Shown: piece after piece, positions 39,486 through 48,625 of the stretch
Numbering within the stretch: the stretch's first letter is position 1
How the letters are laid out: the number at the start of each line of letters is the position of its first letter
From: Streptomyces sp. NBC_00223
GTDB taxonomy: Bacteria; Actinomycetota; Actinomycetes; Streptomycetales; Streptomycetaceae
Assembly (NCBI RefSeq): GCF_036199905.1
Contig: NZ_CP108109.1
Location: 1,860,001-1,924,000, forward strand
Reading direction: 5' to 3'
Length of the DNA stretch: 64,000 nt
Notes under the pieces: generated by a model
The model's input: the letters and a program-made list of their open reading frames with translations, nothing else
What the model was told of the DNA's origin: nothing
The model's database searches: none
Program-made: the position numbers and the translations under genes

Positions 39486-40763
39486 ATGACCGTCATGCGG
39501 CAGACACCGGAACAGGCGGAGCCCCCGGGTGTGATTCCACGGGAGTTCGCCGCGATCATGCGCCCGGAACTGCCCAGCTTATTAAAAGAGATGGCCACTG
39601 AAATCGTCACCGCGATCCCCGAATACGGGCATCTGCTCGAAGGCCCCAACGCCCGGGTGATCAAAATCGGCATCGAGCAGAACATCGCCACTTTCGTGGA
39701 CCGGGTGGCCGCGCCCACCGCCACCACCTCGCTGCGTGACGACCTGTGCCGCAGATTCGGCCGCTTCGAGGCGTACGAGGGCCGCAGCCTGGACAGCCTC
39801 CAGGCCGCCTACCGCATCGGCTGTCAGGTGGCGCTGCGCCGGGTCCGTACCGTGGGACGCCGCTACAACCTCTCCGCGTCCTTCATGCTCACCTTCGCCG
39901 ACGCCCTCTTCGCGTACATGGGCGATCTGGCCGAACTCTCCCGTGAGGGCTACACCCAGGCGCTCGCGGAGCTGGGCGAGGAGCCGGACAACCGGCGCCG
40001 GCGGCTGCTGCGCCGGATCCTGGGCGGCACCGCGGTGGCCCGCAGCGCCCTCGCCGAACTCGCCGAGCACTCCGGGTGGCCGCTGCCCGAGGAGGTCACA
40101 CTGGTCGCGATCGCGCCCGGCACCCGGCCCGACCGGTCCGCGCAGGCCGCGCTCGACCGGGACATCCTCCAGGACGTCGCCGACCCCGAGCCGCATCTGC
40201 TGGTGCCGGGGCCCTTCACCGAACAGCGGCGGGCGTCGCTGGCCGCCGCGCTGACCGGCTGCCGGGCCGCGGTCGGGCTGACCACCGCGCTCGGGGAGGC
40301 CGCGGACTCGCTGCGCTGGGCCCGGCACACCCTTGCGCTCGCCGACTCCGGGGTGATCGACGACGGCCCGCTGGCGATGAGCGAGGACCATCTGCTGCCG
40401 CTGTGGCTGCTGGGCGACCCGGCGCTCGTCGACCAGATGGCCAGGAGATTCCTCGGCCCGCTGGTCGGACTGACCGCCACCCAGCGCACCCGGCTGATCG
40501 ACACCCTGCGGATCTGGCTCACCACCCGCGGCACCGCGGCCCAGGTCGCCGATCTGCTGGGCGTCCATCCGCAGACGGTCCGCTACCGGATCCGCATCCT
40601 CGACCGGGCGTTCGGCGACCGGCTGGCCCGGCCCGACGACCGGTTCGGCACCGAGATCGCGCTGCGCGCGCTGCACCTGCGCGAACACGGCGAAACGCGG
40701 GACGGCGGCCCTCTGGCAGAAGGCCGCCGCCCGTCACGTACCGCCGCTCGTTACGAGGCGTAG
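39486..40763 (+). CDS. PucR-family transcriptional regulator
   Basis: 425 residues. The ATG at 39486 has GGAAGGGG 6 bases upstream. The N-terminal half (about residues 15-170) is a helical domain of the RsbT-co-antagonist-like kind common in actinobacterial PucR proteins (LLKEMATEIVTAIPEYGHLL, DSLQAAYRIGCQVALRRVRT). A GGDEF-like middle part follows. The C-terminal PucR helix-turn-helix is clear: RLIDTLRIWLTTRGTAAQVA, then DLLGVHPQTVRYRIRILDRA. The ligand is unknown. It is divergent from the secreted-protein gene and is the nearest regulator to the mce locus, so it is the first candidate for binding the shared promoter dyad (inference). Its last 13 bases overlap the convergent GH87 gene. Confidence 0.88.
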   Translation: MTVMRQTPEQAEPPGVIPREFAAIMRPELPSLLKEMATEIVTAIPEYGHLLEGPNARVIKIGIEQNIATFVDRVAAPTATTSLRDDLCRRFGRFEAYEGRSLDSLQAAYRIGCQVALRRVRTVGRRYNLSASFMLTFADALFAYMGDLAELSREGYTQALAELGEEPDNRRRRLLRRILGGTAVARSALAELAEHSGWPLPEEVTLVAIAPGTRPDRSAQAALDRDILQDVADPEPHLLVPGPFTEQRRASLAAALTGCRAAVGLTTALGEAADSLRWARHTLALADSGVIDDGPLAMSEDHLLPLWLLGDPALVDQMARRFLGPLVGLTATQRTRLIDTLRIWLTTRGTAAQVADLLGVHPQTVRYRIRILDRAFGDRLARPDDRFGTEIALRALHLREHGETRDGGPLAEGRRPSRTAARYEA

Positions 40764-43534
40764 GCCTCGAGTTCGGAGAGTTGGGCTGCGGGCCAGCCGG
40801 TGTTGGCGGTGAAGGTGAGGCGGAGGTAGCGGGTGTTGGTGGTGGGGAGGTTGATAGTGACGGTGTCGCCGGTGTTGGGGTCGAAGGTGTAGGCGGCGCC
40901 GGATTTGGCGGTGGTCCAGGTGTTGTTGTCGGTGGAGCCCAGGACGGTGAGGTTCTGGGTGCGGGCGCCCCAGCCGGTGGGGAGTTTGAGGACGAGGCGG
41001 CCGACGGCCCTGGTGGCGCCGAGGTCGACGGTCAGAGACTGGGGGAAGGCGTTGTTGGTGCTTTCCCAGTAGGTGCCCTGGTTGCCGTCGACGGCGTTGC
41101 CCGCGGTGTAGACGTCGTTGTGGCCGGTGTCGGTGGCGGAGTGGCCCTGGGCGAGGTTGGGGTTGCCGGCCGGTGTGGTCGGGGGTGTGGTCGGCGGGGT
41201 CGTGGGCGGTGTGGTCGGGGGCGTGGTGGGCGGGGTGGTCGGCGGTGTGGTGGTGCCGTCGGCGGCGTAGGCCTCGATCTCGGAGATCTGGCCTGCGGGC
41301 CAGCCGGTGTTGCCGGTGATGCTCAGCCGCAGGTAGCGGGCGGTGGCCGCGTTGAAGGTCAGGGTGGCGGTGTTGCCCGAGGACGGGTTGAACACCACAC
41401 CGCTGGAGGCCTTCAGGGTCGCCCAGGTGTTGTTGTCGGTGGAGCCGAGGACGGCGAGGGTTTCGGTGCGGGTGGCCCAGTCGGCGGAGGGCGGGAGCTT
41501 GAGGGTGACCTTGCCCAGGGACTTGTTCGCGCCGAGGTCGACGGTCAGGGTCTGCGGGAAGGCGTTGCTGTTGGACTCCCAGTAGGTGGAGGCGTTGCCG
41601 TCCACCGTGTTGCCCGCCGCGTAGTTCTGGACCGACGAGGACGCCGAAGCCGGCCGGCCCTGCGCGAGGTTGCCACTGGCCGGGGTCGTCGGAGGCGTTG
41701 TCGGGGGGGTTGTGCCGCCGCCCGTCGTACCGCCGCCGGTGGTGCCGCCCTGACCGGGCTGCGGCCAGGAGTTGCAGTCGTTCCAGTTGCCGTCCCAACC
41801 GCTGTTGCCCGAGCCGCGGTTGACCGTGAAGGCCCCCGAGTTGGCCGGGTACGGGCAGGAGTAGACGCCGGCCACACCGGTGCCGGTGGCGACCACGTTG
41901 GAGAAGGACGCGGAGCCCGGGGTCTCGGCCTGGACCACGACCGTACCGGTGTTGGAGATCGTCGCGCCGCTGACCGTCACGCCGCTGACCGGGTAGCCGT
42001 GACCGCCGCCGGAGACGAACTCGAAGGCGCTGTACGGGCTGTCGACGATCCTGGTGTTGGTGATCTGGACGTTCACCGAGCTGATCGCGGAGTCGTACGA
42101 GTCGACCCGCAGCGCGCCCATCGGGTGGCCCCAGTTGGGGTTGATCGCGCCGGTGCGGATCAGGGTGTTGCCGGAGACGGTGACGGCGCCGGACAGCGGG
42201 TTGAACGGCTGTAGGAACGCCTGGTTGGAGATGGCGATGCCGCTGCCGAGCGCGTTGGTGTCGGCGATCACGTTGTTGGAGACGGTGTTGTTGGTGCCGC
42301 CGTAGATCGCGATGCCGTTGGCCAGGTTGGGCTGCACGATGGTGTTGCCGGTGAAGGAGTTACCGGTGTCGGGCGAGCCCAGCGACCACATGGCGAGCGA
42401 GTCGTCGCCCTGGTTGCGCAGGAAGTTGTTCTTCACCGTGACGCCGGAGGCGCTGCCGTCGAGGTTGAGGCCGTCGGCGGTGGTGCCGATGATCCGGTTG
42501 TTCTGGACGACCAGGTTGTCGTTGTTCCCGGTCAGCCACAGACCGCACTTCTCGCGCTGCACCCAGATGCCGGAGACCACGGAGTTCGGGCCGAGGCTGC
42601 CGGTGATGAAGCTGTCGGGCGAGTTGTCGTTGCGGACGCTGACCTCGCCGAAGACCGCGAAGTCGTAGAGCTTGGTGTTGCCTGCCGCGCCGGTCTGGTC
42701 GATCAGGTGCGAGCTGTGCAGCACCGAGTACCAGTTGCCCGCGCCGCGGATGGTGACGCCGCTGGCCTGGATGGTGGAGCCCAGCTTGAAGTCACCGGAG
42801 GGGATCCAGACCTCCTTGCCCTGCGACTTGGCGGTGGAGATGGCCTGGTTGAAGGCGCCCGTGGAGTCGTTGGCGCCGGTGGGGTCGGCGCCGGTGCTGG
42901 TGATCGAGACGGAGTTGGCGGGCTGGCCGCCGGCCGCGCCGACCTGCTCGAAGTCGGCCACGTCGACGGTCGCGGTGCCGGTGTCGCCCGAGTCGAGCTG
43001 GAGCTTGACCTTGGCGCCCGCGGCCAGGTCCTGGCCCAGTCTGATCCGTGAGTCGTCGAAGAAGTGATGCGTCTTGGCGCCCGCGATCCACCCGGTGTCC
43101 ACATACGAGTACTGCGCGGTGACGGCGAGCTTCTGCCCGATCTTCGTCCCGTTGACGTAGACGGAGACCGTGCCGGAGGCGCCGCGCGGCAGGTTGTATG
43201 CGACGTCGACGGCGTTGGCCGGCTTGGTGAGGGTGAACTCGACGTACTTGCCCTGGCCGCTGAGGGTGACCGCGCGGCGGCCGGACGCCTCGGAGGCGAC
43301 CGTTCCCTGGGTGTAGTCGGGACCGATGGTGGAGCCGTTGGTCGCGGCGGCCTCGGCCTCGTACTCGGTGAAGGGTACGGAGGCGCCACCGCTGACGTCG
43401 AAGGGCGAGACGGTCGATACGGCGGGGGCGGCACTGGCGGTCTGGGCGGTCGTCGCAAGCGCGAGACCGCCGGCGGCCACGGCGGCGGCGGTGGCCGTGG
43501 CGAGCCAGACCGATGATCGGCGTCTGGTGTCCAT
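40751..43534 (-). CDS. Secreted GH87 alpha-1,3-glucanase (mutanase) with two discoidin domains
   Basis: 927 residues. The signal peptide (ATATAAAVAAGGLALATTAQ, cleavage after ASA) is followed by a CBM6/35-like domain beginning FTEYEAEAAATNGS. The catalytic right-handed beta-helix (about residues 200-590) carries ADGLNLDG and QGDDSLAMWS. The acidic residues D354, D377 and D378 have the same 0/+23/+24 spacing as the three essential Asp I recall for the GH87 enzyme Agl-KA (D1067, D1090, D1091). Two F5/8-type (CBM32-like) domains follow, starting near NLAQGRPASASSSV and NLAQGHSATDTGHN. They are joined by a TTPP-repeat linker encoded by 12-bp repeats near 41171-41251. The predicted activity is hydrolysis of alpha-1,3-glucan from fungal walls or bacterial mutan. 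The promoter has the operator of the adjacent LacI gene. Only polysaccharide lyases share the beta-helix as an alternative. Confidence 0.85.
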   Translation of the reverse strand: MDTRRRSSVWLATATAAAVAAGGLALATTAQTASAAPAVSTVSPFDVSGGASVPFTEYEAEAAATNGSTIGPDYTQGTVASEASGRRAVTLSGQGKYVEFTLTKPANAVDVAYNLPRGASGTVSVYVNGTKIGQKLAVTAQYSYVDTGWIAGAKTHHFFDDSRIRLGQDLAAGAKVKLQLDSGDTGTATVDVADFEQVGAAGGQPANSVSITSTGADPTGANDSTGAFNQAISTAKSQGKEVWIPSGDFKLGSTIQASGVTIRGAGNWYSVLHSSHLIDQTGAAGNTKLYDFAVFGEVSVRNDNSPDSFITGSLGPNSVVSGIWVQREKCGLWLTGNNDNLVVQNNRIIGTTADGLNLDGSASGVTVKNNFLRNQGDDSLAMWSLGSPDTGNSFTGNTIVQPNLANGIAIYGGTNNTVSNNVIADTNALGSGIAISNQAFLQPFNPLSGAVTVSGNTLIRTGAINPNWGHPMGALRVDSYDSAISSVNVQITNTRIVDSPYSAFEFVSGGGHGYPVSGVTVSGATISNTGTVVVQAETPGSASFSNVVATGTGVAGVYSCPYPANSGAFTVNRGSGNSGWDGNWNDCNSWPQPGQGGTTGGGTTGGGTTPPTTPPTTPASGNLAQGRPASASSSVQNYAAGNTVDGNASTYWESNSNAFPQTLTVDLGANKSLGKVTLKLPPSADWATRTETLAVLGSTDNNTWATLKASSGVVFNPSSGNTATLTFNAATARYLRLSITGNTGWPAGQISEIEAYAADGTTTPPTTPPTTPPTTPPTTPPTTPPTTPAGNPNLAQGHSATDTGHNDVYTAGNAVDGNQGTYWESTNNAFPQSLTVDLGATRAVGRLVLKLPTGWGARTQNLTVLGSTDNNTWTTAKSGAAYTFDPNTGDTVTINLPTTNTRYLRLTFTANTGWPAAQLSELEAYAS

Positions 43535-43572
43535 GGGGTGGGGGGTGTCCCTTCTGGCTGGAGGTGACGCAC

Positions 43573-43689
43573 ACCCTAGGGATGACGAACGGGACACAGC
43601 AATATCTCGATCAGATTTCGCAAAAATTGGATGGCTTGCAGAGATCCCGCAAATAGACCGCAAGAATCTTGCGCCACCTGTACTAGAAT
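43573..43689. promoter_or_regulatory. Divergent control region of GH87 gene and lacI gene
   Basis: A perfect operator palindrome CGCAAGAATCTTGCG lies at 43659-43673, with a second CTTGC/GCAA pair at 43636-43652 and a GCAAA half-site near 43620. The GH87 promoter is TTGCTG (43602-43597), N18, TAGGGT (43578-43573) on the minus strand. For the lacI gene a -10 TAGAAT at 43684-43689 predicts transcription from about the A of its ATG at 43697. The operator covers the lacI -35 region, so autoregulation is likely. Confidence 0.75.
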
Positions 43690-43696
43690 CGACGCC

Positions 43697-44722
43697 ATGA
43701 CACGACGACTTGCCGAGGTGGCAAAGAAGGTCGGGGTGAGCGAGGCCACCGTCAGCCGAGTGCTGAACGGGAAGCCGGGAGTCTCCGACGCGACCCGGGC
43801 CGCGGTCCTCACCGCCCTTGACGTGCTCGGATACGAACGGCCCACCCAGCTGCGCGGGGAACGCGCCCGCCTGGTCGGCATGGTCATGCCCGAGCTGCAG
43901 AACCCCATTTTCCCCGCTTTCGCGGAAGTGGTCGGCGGCGCGCTGGCACAGCAAGGTTTCACACCGGTGCTGTGCACACAGACCGCGGGAGGGGTCTCGG
44001 AGGCGGACTACGTGGAGCTGCTGCTCCAGCAGCACGTCTCCGGGGTGGTCTTCTTCGGCGGGCTCTACGCGCAGGCCGAGTCCCCGCACGATCACTATGC
44101 GCGACTGGCCGAGCGCAACCTGCCGACCGTGCTGATGAACGCGGCCATCGACCATCTGGACTTCCCACGCGTCTCCTGCGACGACGCGGTGGCGGTCGAG
44201 CAGGCGATGAACCATCTCATCTCGCTCGGCCATCAGCGCATCGCCCTGGTGCTCGGACCGCCCGACCACGTGCCGTCGCGCCGCAAGCTGTCCGCGGCCC
44301 GGCGGGTCGATCCGTCGGTCGTGGTGGAGCACGCGCTGTTCACGCTGGAGGGCGGGCAGGCGGCCGCCAGCCGACTGCTCTCGCGCGGCATCACCGCGTT
44401 CATCTGCGCCTCCGACCTGCTGGCTCTCGGTACGATCAGGGCCGCCCGCAGGCGCCGGCTCTCGGTGCCCGAGGACGTCTCGGTGATCGGCTACGACGAC
44501 TCGTCGCTGATGAACTGCACCGAGCCGCCGCTGACCACCGTGCGCCAGCCGATCGAGGCGATGGGCCGGGCCGCCGTGGACCTGCTGGCCGGTGAGATCA
44601 GCGGGGCCTCGGTCGACCACGACGAACTCTTCTTCGAACCCGAACTGGTGGTGCGCGGCTCCACAGGACCCGTCCGCGACGCCGCCCGAATCCCTCATCC
44701 CGATGCCCGGACCAACGCGTAA
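43697..44722 (+). CDS. LacI-family regulator of second sugar cassette
   Basis: 341 residues. The N-terminal helix-turn-helix (RLAEVAKKVGVSEATVSRVL) and hinge (DVLGYERP) precede the sensor domain (RLVGMVMPELQNPIFPAFAE, SLFTLEGG-like LFTLEGGQAAASRLL, VIGYDDSSLMNCTEPPLTTV). The segment SEATVSRVLNGKPGVS is identical to that of the regulator at 15967, so both probably read the same CTTGC/GCAAG half-sites. The sensor domain differs more, which suggests another inducer. No Shine-Dalgarno sequence precedes the ATG, and the -10 position points to a leaderless message. It stands between the divergent GH87 gene and the downstream transporter genes and most likely represses both. Confidence 0.88.
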   Translation: MTRRLAEVAKKVGVSEATVSRVLNGKPGVSDATRAAVLTALDVLGYERPTQLRGERARLVGMVMPELQNPIFPAFAEVVGGALAQQGFTPVLCTQTAGGVSEADYVELLLQQHVSGVVFFGGLYAQAESPHDHYARLAERNLPTVLMNAAIDHLDFPRVSCDDAVAVEQAMNHLISLGHQRIALVLGPPDHVPSRRKLSAARRVDPSVVVEHALFTLEGGQAAASRLLSRGITAFICASDLLALGTIRAARRRRLSVPEDVSVIGYDDSSLMNCTEPPLTTVRQPIEAMGRAAVDLLAGEISGASVDHDELFFEPELVVRGSTGPVRDAARIPHPDARTNA

Positions 44723-44873
44723 CCCCGCACACAGCGTCACCTCGCTCACGCGCCACCCCGCCCGCCACGCCACCGCGCGTGGCGCGGCGGCACGCTTCAC
44801 GCGGCACCACGCACGCCGGGACCGGGACCCAGTTCCCCGTCCCGGCGTCGTCGTCTCCGGGTCCACAGCGGCC

Positions 44874-45007
44874 CTTGCAAGCCCCGCAACAGGCATGTGG
44901 CGCCCGTCGGCGCGCTGTCAGCCCTACGGCGCTGAGCGTCGTAACCAAGTCGTGTCTTTGCGAAATTCGCGCGACATCTTGCGGACATCTATCGGGTTAA
45001 GTACGTT
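44874..45007 (+). promoter_or_regulatory. Promoter and operators of second binding-protein gene
   Basis: CTTGCAAG at 44874-44881 is a perfect 8-bp palindrome. CTTTGCGAAATTCGC (44956-44970) and TCTTGCGG (44977-44984) add further half-sites. TTGCGG (44979-44984), N17, TACGTT (45002-45007) forms a promoter with the same -10 hexamer as malE. The remaining part of the 44723-45123 gap is a leader of about 110 bases and GC-rich spacer without a gene. Confidence 0.65.
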
Positions 45008-45123
45008 GAGCCAACCCGGGACGGCGGCGCACAACTGCGCCGGACATCATGTGCATCATGTGCCGCGGGGGTCCCAGATCGCAGTCCAAAGACGCGCAGT
45101 GGTTCAGGGGAAAGGGTTTGATC

Positions 45124-46536
45124 ATGAGCAGAATCGGCTACCGCAGACTGGTGGCAGTCGCTCTGGTCGCGGGCATCGGGTTGACCGGCGCCGCGTGTTC
45201 CAGCTCCAGCGACAAGAAGGACGACACGGGGAGCAAGGCCACCAGCAGCACCTCCAGCGTGGGTACCCCCTTGGACCCGAAGACCAAGGTGACCATCAGC
45301 GTCGACTGCGAGCCGCCGACGACGAAGAAGGCCGAGCGTCAGCAGTGGGTCGACGACGTCGCGGAGTTCAACAAGACGTATCCGAACGTCACGATCAACA
45401 GCAAGGACGCGTTCCCCTGCGAGGACCCGGCCAAGTTCACCGCCCAGCTCCAGGCCGGCAGTGAGACGGACGCCTTCTACTCGTACATGACCGACCTCCA
45501 GCAGGTGCTGGACGCCGGCCAGGCGGCGGACATCACGGACTACGTGAACGAGAAGACCGTCCCGAACCTCGCCGACATCGACCCCGGCGTGCTGAACGTG
45601 CTCAAGGACGGCGGGAAGCTCTACGGCCTGCCGACCTCGAACTACCAGATGGGTCTGATCTACAACCGCAAGATCTTCAAGGACGCCGGTCTCAACCCCG
45701 ACCAGCCGCCGACCACCTGGGACGAGGTCCGCCAGGACGCCAAGGTGATCCAGGACAAGCTGGGCAGCAAGGGCATCAACGGCTACATGGACAACTCGGG
45801 CGGCAACCAGGGCGGCTGGCACCTGGTCTCCGAGATGTACGGCGTGGGCAGCAAGGCCGTGAGCGACGACGGCCAGAAGGCCGCCTTCAACAACGACGAG
45901 ACCAAGTCGGTCCTCTCCACGCTGCACGACATGCGCTGGACGGACAAGAGCCTGCCCGCCACCCCGGGTCTGCAGTGGGGCGACGTCCAGAAGGCCATGG
46001 GCACCGGCAAGATCGGCATGTACGTCGGCGCTCCCGACGACATCCCGCTGGTCGTCCAGCAGTACAAGGCGAAGTTCGAGGACCTCGGCATGGCGCCGAT
46101 CCCCGGCGGCAAGACCTCGCTGTTCGGCGGCAACGACTACATGTTCAAGAAGTCGGCCAGCCCGGACCAGATCAAGGCCGGCATCGCCTGGATCAACTTC
46201 AAGTACCTGACCCTCGAGAAGGGCCAGTTCAACTACCCGCGCAACAAGACGGACGGCCTGCCCGTCGGCCTGCCGCAGCCGTTCTTCTTCACCGGCGCCT
46301 CCAAGGCCAAGGACACCGAGACCAAGACCGCGAACGCCACGGTCCCGGTCGAGAACTTCAAGTCCTACGTCGACGCGCAGGTGCCGGTGCTGCCCGAGCC
46401 GCCGAACGCGCAGAAGATCTACACCGTGCTCGACACCGTGATGTCCGGAGTCCTGACCAACAAGGGTGCTGACATCTCCAAGCTGCTCTCCACCGCCGAG
46501 ACGCAGGTCAACTCGCTGCTGGCAGCCAGCCAGTAA
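45124..46536 (+). CDS. Solute-binding lipoprotein of second sugar ABC importer
   Basis: 470 residues. GGGAAAGGG lies just before the ATG at 45124. The signal peptide ends in the lipobox TGAAC-S, and a Ser/Lys/Thr-rich linker follows. The fold is that of family-1 sugar-binding proteins (GLIYNRKIFKDAGLNPDQPP, TTWDEVRQDAKVI). It is clearly diverged from the MalE encoded at 10714. It lacks the WDTSDAKTEAPTYQAL start and has VDCEPP and FPCEDP, whose two Cys could form a disulphide. A different oligosaccharide is therefore likely; next to a GH87 gene, nigero-oligosaccharides are the natural guess (inference). A perfect hairpin separates it from the permease genes. Confidence 0.88.
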   Translation: MSRIGYRRLVAVALVAGIGLTGAACSSSSDKKDDTGSKATSSTSSVGTPLDPKTKVTISVDCEPPTTKKAERQQWVDDVAEFNKTYPNVTINSKDAFPCEDPAKFTAQLQAGSETDAFYSYMTDLQQVLDAGQAADITDYVNEKTVPNLADIDPGVLNVLKDGGKLYGLPTSNYQMGLIYNRKIFKDAGLNPDQPPTTWDEVRQDAKVIQDKLGSKGINGYMDNSGGNQGGWHLVSEMYGVGSKAVSDDGQKAAFNNDETKSVLSTLHDMRWTDKSLPATPGLQWGDVQKAMGTGKIGMYVGAPDDIPLVVQQYKAKFEDLGMAPIPGGKTSLFGGNDYMFKKSASPDQIKAGIAWINFKYLTLEKGQFNYPRNKTDGLPVGLPQPFFFTGASKAKDTETKTANATVPVENFKSYVDAQVPVLPEPPNAQKIYTVLDTVMSGVLTNKGADISKLLSTAETQVNSLLAASQ

Positions 46537-46548
46537 CAGCACAGGCCC

Positions 46549-46579
46549 AGCGGGGGCCGGTCGGCGACCGGCCCCCGCT
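46549..46579 (+). terminator. Intercistronic stem-loop after second binding-protein gene
   Basis: Perfect 14-bp arms AGCGGGGGCCGGTC (46549-46562) and GACCGGCCCCCGCT (46566-46579) enclose the loop GGC. It lies 12 bases after the stop and 46 bases before the first permease gene, the same place as the stem-loop in the maltose operon. Confidence 0.85.
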
Positions 46580-46625
46580 CCGCGGCACCGGACCCCCGGG
46601 CACCACCTTCAGTCGAGGAGCACCC

Positions 46626-47579
46626 ATGGCGGCGACGACCGTCCCCGAGAACACGACCAAGCGCCACGCCGGGCGCACCTCCGGACCAGGCGGCGGTGCC
46701 GCCCGCACCGGCCTGAGCCGCAAGGTACGGCAGAATCTCCAGGCCCATGGGTTCCTCATCGGCGCACTGCTCTGCTTCCTGATGTTCTCGTGGTATCCGA
46801 TGATCCGCGAATTCATCATGAGCTTCCAGGAGACAAAGCGCGGCACGACCTCCTGGGTCGGCTTCAAGAACCTGAACCGGGTCTACCACGACCCGTACTT
46901 CTGGACCGCCTGGAAGAACACCGCCGAATTCACCCTCTACGCGCTGGTGATCGGCTTCCTGGTACCGTTCGTCGTCGCGATCGTGCTGAACGAGCTGCGG
47001 CACGCGAGGGCGTATCTGCGCGTTCTGGTGTACCTGCCGGTCATGCTTCCCCCGGTGGCCGGCGTGCTGCTCTTCAAGTACTTCTACAACCCGGACTACG
47101 GGCTCTTCAACCACATTCTGAAGACGCTCCATCTGCCGACGTCACAATGGCTGGACTCGTCCCACACGGCGATGATCTCGGTGGTCATCGCGGCCACCTG
47201 GATGAGCATGGGCGGCGCCACCCTGATCTATCTGGCCGCGTTGCAGAACATCCCCGGCGAGCTCTACGAGGCCGCCGACCTGGACGGCGCCGGCCTGCTG
47301 AGCAAGATCTGGCACGTCACGATCCCGCAGACCCGCATGGTGCTCTCGCTCATGCTGCTGCTCCAGATCGTGGCGACCATGCAGGAGTTCACCAACGTCT
47401 TCCTCCTCACCGGCGGAAACGGACCGGAGAACTCCACCATGACGGTCGTGTACATGGTCTACCAGTACGCGTTCCGCTACAACAATTTCGGAAGCGCCGC
47501 GGCGCTGGGCCTCTTCCTGCTGCTGGTACTGGCCGTCTTCTCGGGCCTGTACACGCGCCTGAGCCGGAACAGCGACTAG
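46626..47579 (+). CDS. Sugar ABC transporter permease (MalF type), second cassette
   Basis: 317 residues with about six membrane helices (first: GFLIGALLCFLMFSWYPM). The EAA coupling loop reads YEAADLDGAGLLSKIWHVTI (about residues 217-236). It belongs to the CUT1 family. GAGGAGC precedes the ATG at 46626. It forms the pore with the next permease, 15 bases downstream. No ATPase gene follows. Confidence 0.9.
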   Translation: MAATTVPENTTKRHAGRTSGPGGGAARTGLSRKVRQNLQAHGFLIGALLCFLMFSWYPMIREFIMSFQETKRGTTSWVGFKNLNRVYHDPYFWTAWKNTAEFTLYALVIGFLVPFVVAIVLNELRHARAYLRVLVYLPVMLPPVAGVLLFKYFYNPDYGLFNHILKTLHLPTSQWLDSSHTAMISVVIAATWMSMGGATLIYLAALQNIPGELYEAADLDGAGLLSKIWHVTIPQTRMVLSLMLLLQIVATMQEFTNVFLLTGGNGPENSTMTVVYMVYQYAFRYNNFGSAAALGLFLLLVLAVFSGLYTRLSRNSD

Positions 47580-47594
47580 GACGGAATACGGATC

Positions 47595-48485
47595 ATGTCA
47601 GCGTTTACCTCGCAGAACCGGACTCTGATCTCGTCGGCCACACTCAGCCGCCGCAAGGGAAAGATCGCCTACTGGACCGTATGGACCCTGGTGATCGTGG
47701 TGTTCACCCTGGTCTTCCTCGGGCCGCTCTACTGGATGGTGACCGGCGGTTTCAAATCCGCCCAGGAAGTGGTCGCCAATCCGCCGACGCTCTTCCCGAA
47801 GCACCCGAAGCCGGAGAACTACCACACGGCGTGGAGCGAGCTGAAGATCGCCCGGCTGCTCTTCAACACGCTCTACTACGCGTTCGGCGCGCTGGCCTTC
47901 CAGCTGGTGTTCGACGTGGCCGCCGCGTACTCCATATCCAAGCTCCGCCCGGTGCTCGGCAAGATCATCCTCGGCGCCATGCTGGCCACGCTGATGATCC
48001 CGTCGGCCGTGCTGATCGTGCCGCAGTACATGACGGTCCTCGACCTGCCGGTGCTGCACTTCAACCTGATCGGCACCCCGTGGGCGATCTGGCTGCCGAC
48101 GGTGGCCAACGGCTTCAACATCTTCCTGCTCAAGCGGTTCTTCGACTCGATCCCCGAGGACCTGATGCACGCGGCGTCGATCGACGGGGCCAGTCCGCTG
48201 CGCACCCTGTGGTCCATCGTGCTGCCGATGTCCCGGCCGATCCTCGGTGTCGTGTCGATCTTCGCCGTGGTCAACGTCTGGAAGGACTTCCTCTGGCCGA
48301 TGCTGGTGGAGCCCGACCCGAAGAACCAGCCGATCAACATCGGCATCAACTCGCTCTCCCAGGGCGTCCCGGAGAACGTGCTCATCGCGGCACTGGCCAT
48401 CTCCGCTCTGCCGACCCTGCTGATCTTCCTGCTCTTCCAGCGCAACATCATGTCCGGTCTGACCGCCGGCAGCCTCAAGGGCTGA
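47595..48485 (+). CDS. Sugar ABC transporter permease (MalG type), second cassette
   Basis: 296 residues with six predicted helices (first: WTLVIVVFTLVFLGPLYWMV). The EAA loop reads MHAASIDGASPLRTLWSIVL (about residues 191-210). The C-terminus FQRNIMSGLTAGSLKG is the usual MalG-type end. It is 15 bases after the first permease gene and 140 bases before the GH13 gene, all on one strand. Confidence 0.9.
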   Translation: MSAFTSQNRTLISSATLSRRKGKIAYWTVWTLVIVVFTLVFLGPLYWMVTGGFKSAQEVVANPPTLFPKHPKPENYHTAWSELKIARLLFNTLYYAFGALAFQLVFDVAAAYSISKLRPVLGKIILGAMLATLMIPSAVLIVPQYMTVLDLPVLHFNLIGTPWAIWLPTVANGFNIFLLKRFFDSIPEDLMHAASIDGASPLRTLWSIVLPMSRPILGVVSIFAVVNVWKDFLWPMLVEPDPKNQPINIGINSLSQGVPENVLIAALAISALPTLLIFLLFQRNIMSGLTAGSLKG

Positions 48486-48625
48486 TCCGCGGCTCCGGGC
48501 GCTCGCTCGCACCCGCAAGCCCAACGTACGCACCACCCCACAGCACTCCGCCGCCGGCCTCTTTGCCAGCATCCCCGCCATCCGGGCCGGCGGCGGAGTC
48601 CCCACCTGCCCGAAAGGACGTTGAC

